Source: Rhodocyclus tenuis (GTDB taxonomy: Bacteria; Pseudomonadota; Gammaproteobacteria; Burkholderiales; Rhodocyclaceae). Taken from it: 61,625 nt of DNA. The stretch covers positions 138,643 through 200,267 of the forward strand of contig NZ_JACIGE010000008.1 of the NCBI RefSeq assembly GCF_014197755.1. The letters run 5' to 3'. A model generated the notes under the pieces. That model ran no database searches. It saw only the letters and a program-made list of their open reading frames with translations, and was not told where the DNA came from. The position numbers and the translations under genes are program-made. Below are positions 10,510-22,304 of the stretch, piece after piece. The stretch's first letter is position 1, and every line of letters begins with the position of its first letter.

Positions 10510-11138
10510 TGCAGTTGCGCAGATTTCTGGCCCTTGGCGTGTTCGCCGCCGGCCTGCTCGGTTTTGCCGCCGGTGCACAGGCCGCGGCAATCGACAAGTT
10601 GCACCAGTTTCTCGATTCGACGAAAAGCATGCGTGCGGATTTCACACAGCAGGTCGTCTCGCGTGATGGCCGCAGCCGGCAGCAGTCGTCGGGCGTGATG
10701 ATGTTTGCGCGGCCGGGCAAGTTCCGCTGGCAGATCGACAAGCCCTATGCCCAATTGCTCGTCGGCGACGGCACGCGCGTCTGGATGCACGACCCCGATC
10801 TGCGGCAGGTGACCGTCCGCCGCATGGGCGACGCGCTCGGCAGCACACCGGCGGCGCTGCTCGCAGGTGAGGGCGTGCTGGAGAAGCGCTTTGCGCTCAA
10901 GGAAGCTGGCACGACGGATGGACTGGAATGGGTCGAAGCGACACCGCTCGCCGCCGACAGCGGTTTCGACCGCCTGCGCATCGGCTTTGCCGGCAACGAT
11001 CTGCGCGCGATGGAGCTGTTCGACAACTTCGGGCAGACGACACAACTGCGCTTCTTCCGCTTTGAACGCAATCCGGCGCTGGCGCCGACGCTGTTCCGCT
11101 TCAGCGCGCCGCCGGGCAACGACGTCATCGGCGACTGA
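10509..11138 (+). CDS. lolA: Outer-membrane lipoprotein carrier protein LolA
   Basis: The 209-aa periplasmic chaperone takes lipoproteins released by LolCDE and hands them to LolB. It has a signal peptide (FLALGVFAAGLLGFAAGAQAAA, cleaved near residue 26) and LolA-fold sequence such as TKSMRADFTQQV and ARPGKFRWQIDKPY. It is joined to ftsK by a TAATG overlap and followed four bases later by rarA, the conserved ftsK-lolA-rarA-serS order of many beta- and gammaproteobacteria. Confidence 0.95.
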   Translation: MQLRRFLALGVFAAGLLGFAAGAQAAAIDKLHQFLDSTKSMRADFTQQVVSRDGRSRQQSSGVMMFARPGKFRWQIDKPYAQLLVGDGTRVWMHDPDLRQVTVRRMGDALGSTPAALLAGEGVLEKRFALKEAGTTDGLEWVEATPLAADSGFDRLRIGFAGNDLRAMELFDNFGQTTQLRFFRFERNPALAPTLFRFSAPPGNDVIGD

Positions 11139-11142
11139 AGCC

Positions 11143-13832
<2,690 letters not shown>

Positions 13833-13851
13833 GTTGTCCGTTTGCGCTTGC

Positions 13852-13884
13852 GCGCCGACGGGGATCGCTGATCAGCGTCGGCGC
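13852..13884. terminator. Stem-loop between convergent serS and mltF
   Basis: A perfect 9-bp inverted repeat, GCGCCGACG (13852-13860) and 13876-13884, lies between the two convergent stop codons. No T-tract is present on either side, so a role as bidirectional terminator is inferred from position only. Confidence 0.45.
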
Positions 13885-13926
13885 AGCGGCGTTCCGCCGG
13901 CAGCGACAGCGGCTCCGGGCTGAAGC

Positions 13927-15318
13927 CTAGGGCACGCGCAGCGTCGGGCCGTCGCTGTCGAGTTCGGCTTCCGGCATGTCGAGCGAGCGCGACGGACGTT
14001 CGTGACGGGCGAGGATGTCGGCGTAAATGCGAACGTTCTCGACCAGAATCACCGCCTCGCCGCCGCGCGCCTTGCCCGACTTCAAACGGCGGTAAATTTC
14101 CGGGCGCGACAGCTGCGGCAGTACCTTCTTCATTTCGTACCAGGAATCAGGGTCGGCGTTCATGCCCGGCGCCAGACTGCGCGCGCCGTTGAGATGGCCG
14201 GCGCCGAGGTTGTAGGCGGCAATCGCCAGCCACAGCCGATCTGGTTCGCGTATCGAGCGCGGCAAGGCGTCGCGCAATTCGGCGAGGTAGCGTGCGCCGG
14301 CGAAGATGCTCTGCCGGGCATTGAGCCGGTTGCTCACGCGCAGGCGGTCGGCGGTGTCCGTCGTCAGCATCATCATGCCGCGCACGCCGGTCGGGCTGGT
14401 GGCGAGAGGGTTCCATTGCGATTCCTGATACGCCAGCGCGGCGAGCAAGCGCCAGTCGATGCCTGAGCGTGCCTGCGCTTCCTGAAAGAGTCCCCGGTAC
14501 TCGGGCAGAACGGAGCGGATGCTTTCGATGAAATGCTGAATGTCTTTCTGATCGAGGCGCTCGACATGGCCGAAGTAGCGGTCTTTCAAGCGGTCGAGTG
14601 TGCCGTCTTCCGTGATGCGTGCAAGAAAGGCGTCGACCTTGGCGATCAGCTTGGCATCGGTACCAGGGGCGAACAGCCAGGAAATCGGTCGTTCGCTGCC
14701 CAGTTCCAGGTCGCCGATCAGCTCAGGGTAGAAATTGGCGGCGATGTCATACGCCGCGCGATCGACGAGCACGGCGGCGTAACGTCGTCCGGCAACGGCT
14801 TCCAGGAGATCGAGAGCGCTCGCCGAAGTGTCTTCGCGGACCGTCAGCTTCGGCAGCGTTGCCTTCAATTCGCGCAGGATGACTGCCTGGCGTGAATCGG
14901 CGAGAACGTGCACCGTCTTGCCGTTGAGCGATGCAATGTCGGAAATCGGCAGCGAGGCTTCGTGCGTCACCAGAATGCTCACACTCTCGGCGTAGGGGCG
15001 GCTGGCGCGCAAGCTGCCGTCATCGTCGGGGGTGAGCCAGGCTGCCGCCAGATGCGCTTCGTCCTGCTGCAGCCGGCGCCGGACATCGGCTTCGTCGCTG
15101 GCGACGATGAGGCGCAAGGGTATTCCTGCTTCTTCGGCAAACATCTGCGCCAGATCGTGTTCAAAACCGGCGGTGCCGAGGCCGTCGTCGGCCATATGCG
15201 TGGTCGGTCCTTCATGCGTCAGTACGCGCAGTTCGTGCGCATGGCGTAAGGGAGCGTTCTCGCTGTCGCCGCAGGCACCAAGAAATGTAATCGCGAACAG
15301 GAGGAGAAGACGCTTCAA
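13927..15318 (-). CDS. mltF: Membrane-bound lytic murein transglycosylase F (MltF)
   Basis: The 463-aa product is a lipoprotein with an N-terminal solute-binding-type (SBP_bac_3) domain (about 30-270) and a C-terminal lysozyme-like SLT domain. The catalytic glutamate lies in LAALAYQESQWNP; GVRGMMMLT and AIAAYNLGAGH follow. It cleaves peptidoglycan glycan strands at the outer membrane. The start is a TTG (15318), chosen because it begins directly at the signal peptide with lipobox LGAC, and because the longer frame would run through tRNA-Ser. Confidence 0.9.
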   Translation of the reverse strand: MKRLLLLFAITFLGACGDSENAPLRHAHELRVLTHEGPTTHMADDGLGTAGFEHDLAQMFAEEAGIPLRLIVASDEADVRRRLQQDEAHLAAAWLTPDDDGSLRASRPYAESVSILVTHEASLPISDIASLNGKTVHVLADSRQAVILRELKATLPKLTVREDTSASALDLLEAVAGRRYAAVLVDRAAYDIAANFYPELIGDLELGSERPISWLFAPGTDAKLIAKVDAFLARITEDGTLDRLKDRYFGHVERLDQKDIQHFIESIRSVLPEYRGLFQEAQARSGIDWRLLAALAYQESQWNPLATSPTGVRGMMMLTTDTADRLRVSNRLNARQSIFAGARYLAELRDALPRSIREPDRLWLAIAAYNLGAGHLNGARSLAPGMNADPDSWYEMKKVLPQLSRPEIYRRLKSGKARGGEAVILVENVRIYADILARHERPSRSLDMPEAELDSDGPTLRVP

Positions 15319-15353
15319 ATTTGCGAACCCTGTGCTAGAATCTCGCCCCTGAC

Positions 15354-15446
15354 GGAGAGGTACCGAAGTGGCCATAACGGCGCCGACTCGAAATCGGATG
15401 GTCGGGTAATTCCGGCACGTGGGTTCGAATCCCACCCTCTCCGCCA
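15354..15446 (+). tRNA. tRNA-Ser (anticodon CGA)
   Basis: A 93-nt cloverleaf with paired acceptor strands GGAGAGG (15354-15360) and CCTCTCC (15436-15442), discriminator G, encoded CCA, anticodon loop CTCGAAA (anticodon CGA), a long serine-type variable arm and T loop TTCGAAT. It is divergent from mltF, with about 35 bp between. Confidence 0.95.
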
Positions 15447-15800
15447 CCCCAATTCAAGCTCCGAAGTTCCCTGCTATCTAATAGCTTGCGAGCTGCGGGG
15501 CTTTTCAATTGCTTTCGCGATCAACCCCATCGGCTGCTTTCTCCGGAGGCAGTGGCAGCATCGTAACAGACCTGCCTCGTGGTCTGTGTCTTGAATGCCT
15601 GCTGCGCAGGGTGGGGCCAGAAGACAGATGTGTCCGTCGGAATAACGGCCGCCAGACTTCAGCACGGTCTTGTCGTGGCTGTCCTCACCATCATGCGTGC
15701 AAGCAGCACGCAGCAATGCGTTAGAATCCCCAACCTCTCCCTTGACGTGTAACCAAGCCGCCGCCAGGACGCACGTTGGATCTGATTTTTCGTCCTGGCC
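15447..15800. other. Intergenic region between tRNA-Ser and the sigma-factor gene
   Basis: About 350 bp with no credible gene. A 118-codon minus-strand frame (15474-15830) has no family-like sequence and overlaps the sigma-factor start. The promoter of the downstream sigma factor should lie here, but no clear Fur box or consensus promoter was seen. Confidence 0.5.
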
Positions 15801-16355
15801 ATGTTTGAACGTCATTACCGCGAACTGCACAATTTCCTTACCGGGCGGCTGAAAGACCGTGAGCTAGCCGCCGATCTGGCTCAGGAATGCTTCCTCCGTG
15901 TTCTTGCAATGAAGCAGGGCGGCGAGCAGATAGCCGATCCGCGGGCTTTGCTTTACCGCGTCGCCAACAACCTGATCATTGATCGCCACCGTCGGGCAGT
16001 GACGCACAATGAAGTCGCCCTGGATGATGATGACGGCGCCGGACAGGAGGGCAGCAGTTATGCGCCTTCTGCCTGGGAGCCGGAGGCTGCAGCAATGTCC
16101 GCGCAGGGAGTGGCGGCGCTGTTGACCACCATCGATGCTCTGCCGATCCGCTGTCGCGAGGTCTTCATACTCTTCAAGTTTGACGGTCTCAGTTATGCGG
16201 AGATCGGCGAGCGCATGGGGATTTCGGTGCGCACGGTGGAAATGCAGCTTCAGATAGCGATGGCCGCTTGCTGGGATTGCCTGGAGCGTCTGGGTGACCC
16301 GCAAGTCAGCCGCCGTTCGCGGGGGCGGCGCTCGGGCAAGGCGCCCGTGCGCTAG
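15801..16355 (+). CDS. ECF (FecI-like) RNA polymerase sigma factor
   Basis: The 184-aa protein has sigma region 2 (FERHYRELHNFLTGRLKDRELAADLAQECFLRVL; RALLYRVANNLIIDRHRR) and region 4 (LPIRCREVFILFKFDGLSYAEIGERMGISVRTVEMQL). That is the FecI/PvdS type controlling iron-siderophore receptors. It precedes a FecR-type anti-sigma factor and a TonB-dependent receptor with an N-terminal signalling domain, so the three genes form a complete cell-surface signalling set. The ATG at 15801 gives the normal family N-terminus. Confidence 0.92.
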   Translation: MFERHYRELHNFLTGRLKDRELAADLAQECFLRVLAMKQGGEQIADPRALLYRVANNLIIDRHRRAVTHNEVALDDDDGAGQEGSSYAPSAWEPEAAAMSAQGVAALLTTIDALPIRCREVFILFKFDGLSYAEIGERMGISVRTVEMQLQIAMAACWDCLERLGDPQVSRRSRGRRSGKAPVR

Positions 16356-16452
16356 TCCTGGGCGGGGGGGAACGGCTCAACCGAAGAATTTTTTCTCGCC
16401 GAGGCGGAAATCCGGTGCTCAAACGTCTACCCGGAAAAGCCATCCCGAAAGC

Positions 16453-17568
16453 ATGAGCGCGCCCGCCGACAATCCTGATCATCTCTCGTCCATTCAGCAG
16501 GATGCGCGGGCTTGGTACGTACGCCGCCAGCGCGCGGAATGGCGGGCAGAAGAGGAGCGCGCTTTTCTGGCCTGGCTGAGCGTCGATCCGCTGCATCGCG
16601 ACGCCTATGTCCGCTGCGAAGCGCTTGCGCGAACCGTGTCCTTGCTGCCCGCGGAGTCGGTTGCCCACTTGCGTGGCCGTCTCGCCATTGACAAGGCTCG
16701 TGCCGGCGTGTCGGCCGAGGGGGGTGAGCCGCTATCGAGTGGTGTGGTTCCCGCAGCAAGTGCTGCGACGGCCCCCGCCAGGGCACTCACCGTCCATTCG
16801 CGGCGTTTGTTTGCGCTGCTCCTGTTCATGATCGTGTTCATCGGCCTGGCCTGGCATCACCAATATGCGCAGCCGGTATTCGCTCAGTCCTACGCATCCG
16901 CGCGCGGCGAGCTGATGGATGTGCCCTTGCCCGATGGTTCACATGTCCAACTGGATACGGAGACTGAAATCGACGTGGTCTTCTATCGCCAGCGTCGCGA
17001 ACTGGTGCTCCGGAAGGGGCAGGCGATGTTCTCGGTGCAGTCGGACGCTGCCAGGCCTTTTCGGGTGGCGGCTGGCCAGACGCGGGTGACTGTCGTCGGT
17101 ACGCGTTTCTCTGTGCGGAATACGCCGCAACAGGTGGGCATGGAGGCTGTTCAGATCGCCGTCGAGAGAGGGAGGGTGCGTGTTTCCGCCAATCCCGACA
17201 CCTTCGGTCGCTGGCTATCCGCGAGCATCGGAGGCCCGCCGGCTGCGGAACTCGTCGCGGGGCAGCAGGTGGTTTCGCTGCTCGATGGCGAACCTGGCCC
17301 CATCCGTTCGATACCGCCCGAAGCAGTTGCGCCCTGGCGCAACTACCGGATCAGCTTCCTTGATACGCCGCTCGGACAGGCGCTGGCGGAGTTGGGACGC
17401 TATGTCGATACCGGCCTCGTCATTCGCGACGCGCGTGTCGCCGAGTTGCGCATTTCCGGAAGCTTTGATCCGCGTCAGATGGATGCCCTGAAGCGGCTGC
17501 TGCCGCATGCCCTGCCGGTGCGTCTGGTGAGCGTGGAGGGTGCTGCTGAAATCGTTCCGGCGCGCTGA
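16453..17568 (+). CDS. FecR-family anti-sigma/sigma-regulator protein
   Basis: The 371-aa inner-membrane protein carries the siderophore signal from the outer-membrane receptor to the sigma factor. In order: an N-terminal cytoplasmic DUF4880-type segment (DARAWYVRRQRAEWRAEEERAF), one membrane helix (about 117-135, LFALLLFMIVFIGLAW), a periplasmic FecR domain (ARGELMDVPLPDGSHVQLDT; RPFRVAAGQTRVTVVGTRF) and a C-terminal secretin/TonB-like segment (SFLDTPLGQALAELGRY). The ATG at 16453 is chosen because conserved sequence begins there. The gap of 97 bp to the sigma gene is compatible with one operon. Confidence 0.92.
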   Translation: MSAPADNPDHLSSIQQDARAWYVRRQRAEWRAEEERAFLAWLSVDPLHRDAYVRCEALARTVSLLPAESVAHLRGRLAIDKARAGVSAEGGEPLSSGVVPAASAATAPARALTVHSRRLFALLLFMIVFIGLAWHHQYAQPVFAQSYASARGELMDVPLPDGSHVQLDTETEIDVVFYRQRRELVLRKGQAMFSVQSDAARPFRVAAGQTRVTVVGTRFSVRNTPQQVGMEAVQIAVERGRVRVSANPDTFGRWLSASIGGPPAAELVAGQQVVSLLDGEPGPIRSIPPEAVAPWRNYRISFLDTPLGQALAELGRYVDTGLVIRDARVAELRISGSFDPRQMDALKRLLPHALPVRLVSVEGAAEIVPAR

Positions 17569-17635
17569 ATTTTCCCGGGCGCTGATTTTTTTCGACGCGC
17601 TTACCGTATTTTGACGAGGTCTTGCGTCTTCACAA

Positions 17636-17652
17636 TTGATAGTTGTTATCAA
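17636..17652. promoter_or_regulatory. Candidate Fur box upstream of the TonB receptor
   Basis: TTGATA-GTTGT-TATCAA is a perfect 6+5+6 palindrome, AT-rich and resembling the Fur operator's GATAAT/ATTATC arms. It lies 20 bp before the receptor ATG and overlaps the likely promoter, so iron repression is plausible. Confidence 0.5.
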
Positions 17653-17672
17653 CGCAATTGAGAGGAGTTCGC

Positions 17673-20081
17673 ATGAATCGTCGTACTTTCCAGCTGGCGC
17701 GGGGCGCGCTGGCCGTCGGACTGGCACTGGGTGCCGTTGCTGCTCCGGCATACGCCGCAGATCCGGATGCTCCGGATCAGGTACGCAGCGTCTCGATCGC
17801 CTCCCAGCCGCTTGCCCAGGCGCTGAACGACTGGGCCCGACAGTTCGGAATGCAACTCGTCGTGCCGCAGTCCCTGCTCGCCGGCAAGCAGGCGCCGGCG
17901 CTCTCGGGAAACCTGACGCCACGCCAGGCGCTTGATCGGCTGCTGGCGGGTAGCGGACTTTCGGGAAGCATTGACGGTGCAACGGTCGTCATTCGAGCCC
18001 GTTCCGCTGGCGAAGAGGCGACGCTCGGAACGGTCACCGTCACCGGCGCTGCCGATCTGCCCGGTAACCTGCCGAAGCCCTACGCCGGCGGACAGACTGC
18101 GCGTGGCAGCAAGCTCGGCATCCTCGGCAACAAGGACATTCTCGACACGCCGTTCGCAACGACCAGCTACACCAGCGAACTGATCGAGAACCAGAACGCG
18201 CGCACGGTGGCGGAGGTGCTCAGCAACGATCCGTCGGTACGCTTCACCACACCGGCCGGCCACCAGGTCGAGAACTACTACATCCGCGGCTTCCTGGTGA
18301 CTGCCGACAACATGGCGATGAACGGCATGTACGGTGTCGCGCCCTACGGCCACATCCCGACCGAGTTCATCGAGCGCGTCGAGATCCTCAAGGGGCCGAG
18401 CGCGCTGCTCAACGGCATGGCGCCGAAAGGCGCGGTCGGCGGCACGGTGAACATCGTCACCAAGAAGGCTGGCGACGCGCCCTTGACCCGAGTTGGCGTC
18501 GATTTCATTTCCGCCGGCCAGGTCGGCACGACGCTCGACCTCGGGCGCCGCTTCGGCGAACGCAAGGAGTGGGGCGTGCGCTTCAACGGCGCCTACCGCG
18601 ACGGCGACACCGAACTCGACGATCAGACCAAGAACCGCCGTTTCGGCTCGCTCGGCGTCGACTACCGCGGCGAGCGACTGCGTGCCGACTTCGACATCTA
18701 CGACAGCCGCGAACGCTCGACCGGCAGCCCGCTGATGATCTCCTTCGCCACCGCAGTAATCGCGCCGCCGGATGCGCGGACCAACATCTTCAAGGGCGTC
18801 TACGGTGAGATGGAGAACCGCGGCGTCGCCCTGAAGGGGGAATTCGACCTCAACGAACACCTCACCGCCTTCGCCGGCGTGGCGCACCGCGAGAACCGTC
18901 AGCGCGGCTACATCAATGGCACGCGCGCCGATAACGTCAGCCAGAGCGGCGCTTTCACGGTGCGGCCGACACATCAGAACGGCTACGTCGACAGCGATGC
19001 TTACGAAGCCGGCATGCGCGCCAAGTTCGCCACCGGTCCGGTCCGGCATGAGGTGGTTCTTGCCGCGAGCAGCCTCGAAATGGAATCCGGCCGCGGCGAT
19101 CTCGCGGCGGCCGGGGTGGCGTCCAACATCTACAATCCGGCGACGCCGGCATTGAGCGCCCTGCCGGGCAGCCCGAAGCTTCAGGAAACCAAACTGGACG
19201 GCGTCGCGCTGGCCGACACGCTGAGCTTCTGGGGCGACCGGCTGGCGCTGACGCTCGGCTTGCGCCAGCAGACGATCAAGGACAAGGGTTTCAACGCTAC
19301 GAGTGGCGCGCTGACCTCGCAGTACGACAAGACGGTGACGACGCCGGCGGTCGGCATCGTGATCAAGCCGTGGTCGCCGAATCTGGCGTTCTACGCCAAC
19401 TACGTCGAGGGGCTGGCGCAGGGCGGCGTCGCGCCGGCCAGTTCCGGCGGCGTCACGGTGGTCAACGCCAACGCGGTGTTCGCACCCTACGTCACCAAGC
19501 AGCGCGAAGTCGGTGCCAAGTGGGATGCCGGCCAGTACGCGCACACGCTGGCACTGTACGAGATCGCCGAACCGATGCTGGTCTACAACGGCCCGGATAG
19601 CGCGCGCGTCTACAGCGTTGACGGCGAAAAGCAGGTGCGCGGCCTCGAATGGTCGGTGATGGGGCAACTGACCCGCAATGTTCGTCTGCTCGGCGGTGTG
19701 ACGCTCGCTCGCAGCGAGCAGAAGAAAACCACCAACGGCGTCAATGACGGCAAGGACGCCTACGGTATTCCTGACTGGCAGGGCAATCTCGGACTGGAAT
19801 GGGATACGCCCTGGCTGCCCGGTCTGACGCTGAGCGGACGGGCGATCCACACCGATTCGCAGTATCTCAACTACGCCAATACGCGCGAGATTCCGAGCTG
19901 GACGCGCTACGACGTCGGCGCCCGCTTCAAGACGGTGATCGCCGGCCGGGCGACCGTTTTTAACGCCAATATCAGCAACCTGTTCGACCGCAACTACTGG
20001 GCGGGTCCGTATCACGGCGAGGGCTACACGACGATCGGCGCGCCGCGCACGCTGAGCCTCTCGGCGACGGTGGATTTCTAG
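17673..20081 (+). CDS. TonB-dependent siderophore receptor with N-terminal signalling (STN) domain
   Basis: The 802-aa outer-membrane transporter is of the FpvA/FoxA type. It has a signal peptide (GALAVGLALGAVAAPAYA, cleaved near residue 28), an STN domain (about 35-105; VSIASQPLAQALNDWARQF, LLAGSGLSGSIDGATVVI) that contacts the FecR protein, and a plug domain (ERVEILKGPSALLNG, VGGTVNIVTKK). A 22-strand-type barrel ends in the classic aromatic terminus SATVDF. The ATG at 17673 follows GAGAGGAG at good spacing. The ligand cannot be read from sequence; the neighbours suggest a ferric siderophore whose iron is reduced at the inner membrane. Confidence 0.95.
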   Translation: MNRRTFQLARGALAVGLALGAVAAPAYAADPDAPDQVRSVSIASQPLAQALNDWARQFGMQLVVPQSLLAGKQAPALSGNLTPRQALDRLLAGSGLSGSIDGATVVIRARSAGEEATLGTVTVTGAADLPGNLPKPYAGGQTARGSKLGILGNKDILDTPFATTSYTSELIENQNARTVAEVLSNDPSVRFTTPAGHQVENYYIRGFLVTADNMAMNGMYGVAPYGHIPTEFIERVEILKGPSALLNGMAPKGAVGGTVNIVTKKAGDAPLTRVGVDFISAGQVGTTLDLGRRFGERKEWGVRFNGAYRDGDTELDDQTKNRRFGSLGVDYRGERLRADFDIYDSRERSTGSPLMISFATAVIAPPDARTNIFKGVYGEMENRGVALKGEFDLNEHLTAFAGVAHRENRQRGYINGTRADNVSQSGAFTVRPTHQNGYVDSDAYEAGMRAKFATGPVRHEVVLAASSLEMESGRGDLAAAGVASNIYNPATPALSALPGSPKLQETKLDGVALADTLSFWGDRLALTLGLRQQTIKDKGFNATSGALTSQYDKTVTTPAVGIVIKPWSPNLAFYANYVEGLAQGGVAPASSGGVTVVNANAVFAPYVTKQREVGAKWDAGQYAHTLALYEIAEPMLVYNGPDSARVYSVDGEKQVRGLEWSVMGQLTRNVRLLGGVTLARSEQKKTTNGVNDGKDAYGIPDWQGNLGLEWDTPWLPGLTLSGRAIHTDSQYLNYANTREIPSWTRYDVGARFKTVIAGRATVFNANISNLFDRNYWAGPYHGEGYTTIGAPRTLSLSATVDF

Positions 20082-20082
20082 G

Positions 20083-20355
20083 GTGGTGCATGGCATGGGC
20101 GCGGGTCTTGCGCTGTTGCTCGGCGGCTGCCTGCTGATCTATCTGGCCTCGCCCAATCAGCGCTGGCGCGCCCGGCCGCTGGCCGGGATGCCGGGCCGGA
20201 CGGCCGGCGCGCTCCTGCTCGCACTCGCGCTGTATCAACTGCAGCATGGAATGCAGGGCGTCGCCGCCGTGTTTACCTGGAGCCTGGGCGTAATGCTCGC
20301 GCTGACGCTGTTGCCTTTTCTGAGCGCGCTTTTTCATGTCTATCGGGGGCGCTGA
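20083..20355 (+). CDS. Small inner-membrane protein (DUF3325-like)
   Basis: A 90-aa protein of three hydrophobic stretches (about 7-22, 40-56, 65-83). It starts at GTG two bases after the receptor stop; an in-frame ATG at 20095 is an alternative. Its size, membrane pattern and place between a TonB receptor, a second small membrane protein and a PepSY protein fit the DUF3325 family of iron-uptake clusters. Its exact role is unknown; it may help assemble the inner-membrane ferrisiderophore reductase. Its stop codon abuts the next start. Confidence 0.7.
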   Translation: MVHGMGAGLALLLGGCLLIYLASPNQRWRARPLAGMPGRTAGALLLALALYQLQHGMQGVAAVFTWSLGVMLALTLLPFLSALFHVYRGR

Positions 20356-20643
20356 ATGACGAAACCGATCAGCTCGATCCGCCGCGACTGGGTTGCCAAG
20401 ACGCTGGCGGGCCTGCTGCTTGGCCTCGTACTGGCGCTCGCCGGCAGCGGGCTGTTTGTCCATTTCGCTTCCGGCATTGGGTCGAGCGTGCGCGTGCAAC
20501 TGGCGATGTGGCTGGTGATGCCGGTCTGGCTCGGCGTTCTCGGCGGCAGCTACTTCTTTCACAGCGGCGCACGCGCCTGGCTGTGGCTCGGCGCCGCCGC
20601 GATCCTTCTCGTTGGCGCTCTCGCATCTGTCCGCTTGCTGTGA
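20356..20643 (+). CDS. Small inner-membrane protein (DUF3649-like)
   Basis: A 95-aa protein with three predicted membrane helices (LAGLLLGLVLALAGSGLF; LAMWLVMPVWLGVLGG; LWLGAAAILLVGALASV). It starts at the base after the preceding stop codon. The context and size match the DUF3649 iron-uptake-associated family that usually pairs with DUF3325. No catalytic motif is visible. Confidence 0.7.
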   Translation: MTKPISSIRRDWVAKTLAGLLLGLVLALAGSGLFVHFASGIGSSVRVQLAMWLVMPVWLGVLGGSYFFHSGARAWLWLGAAAILLVGALASVRLL

Positions 20644-20668
20644 GCGGCAGCTTCCCGGAAAGTCCCTG

Positions 20669-22300
20669 ATGCGCACCGAATTCATCCGCATTTACAAGTC
20701 AGTGCACACCTGGACCGGTATCCTGAGCGGGTTGGCGCTGTTCATCGCCTTTTACGCTGGGGCGCTGACCGTGTTCAAGGAAGAGATCGTGCGCTGGGCG
20801 GCGCCACCGGCCGCGATCGCCGCGACCGATCTGGCGCAGGCGCACGAACTGATCGCCAGGACGCTCGCCGAACACCCCGAGGCGGCCCGTGATTTCAAGC
20901 TGCATCTGCAGCCGGCAGAGCACCTGCCGGCGCCGATGAGCTGGTCGATCAAGCCGCCGGATGCCGACGAACACGATTCGCTCGCCGGGCGCCACTACCT
21001 TGCCACACTCGATGCCGCCGGCTTGCCGGCGGTCAGCGAGACGCAGCCCAGCCAGCTGGGCGAGCTGATCGACATCCTGCACCGCGTCGTCGGCCTGCCT
21101 TTCGACAACGACCCGAACCGCTGGCTGATGGGCGTCATCGCCGTGCTGTACGCCCTGGCGCTGATCTCCGGCGTGATCGTCCTGCTGCCGTCGCTGGTCA
21201 AGGACCTCTTCGCGCTGCGTGTGGGCAAGAACCTCAAGCGCATGTGGCTCGACGCGCACAATGTCGTCGGCTTCATCAGTCTGCCTTTTCACGTCGTCTT
21301 CGCGTTGACTGCCGCAGTGTTCGCGTTTCACGATGGTCTCTATGCGCTGCAGGATCACCTGCTCTACGACGGCCGGATCAAGGAGATGCTGCGGCCGGTC
21401 GGTGGCGCGAAGCCGCAGGCCAGGTCCTTCGATCCCGCGACGATGCTGCCACCGGCCGAACTGGTGGCGCGTGTGCAGGCGGTGGTGCCGGACTTCGTCC
21501 CCGACACGCTGCAATACCTGCAGGCGACGGGGCCGCGCCCGGTGGTTCGCGTCTGGGGGCACGATCCGCAGGCGATTTCACCACGAGCGCCCGGTGGCTT
21601 CGCCGTCGTCGATCCCTATGGCGGGCGCCTGCTCAGCACCGACTACCTGCCTGGCAAGCAGGACGCGGCCAGCACCACGGTGAGCAGTTTCTTCGCACTG
21701 CATTTCGCCACTTTCGGCGGTACGCCCGTGCGCTGGATGTACTTCCTGCTCGGGCTCGCGGGTGCATGGCTGTTCTATTCCGGCAACCTGCTGTGGATCG
21801 AGAGCCGGCGGCGCAAGCAGCGCGCGGAGAACGCCGCGCCGGAACAACGGCGTGACTTCCGTCTGCTCGGCGCGCTGACCATCGGCACCTGCCTCGGCTG
21901 TATCAGCGGCATCTCGTTCGCGATCGTCGCTGCCAAGGGGCTGCACGGACGCGTCGACGACCTGAACGCCTGGCTCTGGTACGTCTATTACGCTTGCTTC
22001 TTTGCCGCCATCGGCTGGGCATTCAACCGTGGCGCTGCGCGCGCCGCGGTTGATCTGCTGTGGCTGTCGGCTGGCGCCACGCTGGCGATTCCGTTGAGTT
22101 CGTTGCTGGCGCTGCTGTGGCCGGCACTGGGGCTGTGGGTCAACCTCAGTACGGCATCGCTCGGCGTCGATGTTACCGCGCTGCTGGGCAGTCTGGCCCT
22201 GGCCTGGATGGCGCGCGAGACGGCGCGGCGTGCGCGAATCGGACCGCAGGACAGCGTCTGGTCGGATACGCAGATGCGGAATCGTGACACGGTGTCGTGA
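20669..22300 (+). CDS. PepSY-associated membrane protein, probable ferrisiderophore reductase
   Basis: The 543-aa protein has an N-terminal membrane helix after FIRIYKSVHTWTGI, two PepSY-like periplasmic stretches, and further membrane helices with the conserved histidines seen in this family (KSVHTWTG; RMWLDAHNVVGFISLPFHVVFAL; FALHFATFGG). FpvG-type members reduce the iron of a ferric siderophore in the periplasm or inner membrane, which fits the operon. The start ATG at 20669 is chosen by homology to the TWTG start; it lies 25 bp after the previous stop. Three or more extra C-terminal helices follow about residue 400. Confidence 0.85.
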   Translation: MRTEFIRIYKSVHTWTGILSGLALFIAFYAGALTVFKEEIVRWAAPPAAIAATDLAQAHELIARTLAEHPEAARDFKLHLQPAEHLPAPMSWSIKPPDADEHDSLAGRHYLATLDAAGLPAVSETQPSQLGELIDILHRVVGLPFDNDPNRWLMGVIAVLYALALISGVIVLLPSLVKDLFALRVGKNLKRMWLDAHNVVGFISLPFHVVFALTAAVFAFHDGLYALQDHLLYDGRIKEMLRPVGGAKPQARSFDPATMLPPAELVARVQAVVPDFVPDTLQYLQATGPRPVVRVWGHDPQAISPRAPGGFAVVDPYGGRLLSTDYLPGKQDAASTTVSSFFALHFATFGGTPVRWMYFLLGLAGAWLFYSGNLLWIESRRRKQRAENAAPEQRRDFRLLGALTIGTCLGCISGISFAIVAAKGLHGRVDDLNAWLWYVYYACFFAAIGWAFNRGAARAAVDLLWLSAGATLAIPLSSLLALLWPALGLWVNLSTASLGVDVTALLGSLALAWMARETARRARIGPQDSVWSDTQMRNRDTVS

Positions 22301-22304
22301 GCGC

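Noticed and set aside
8728-10590. 620-codon minus-strand frame
   Set aside because: It is antisense to ftsK and rich in Arg/Gln/His runs typical of shadow frames.
15474-15830. 118-codon minus-strand frame between tRNA-Ser and the sigma factor
   Set aside because: No ribosome site, no recognisable sequence, and overlap with the start of the sigma-factor gene.
17649-20096. Long minus-strand frame of 815 codons
   Set aside because: It is exactly antisense to the TonB-dependent receptor; such frames arise from G/C-biased third positions and its sequence has no family features.
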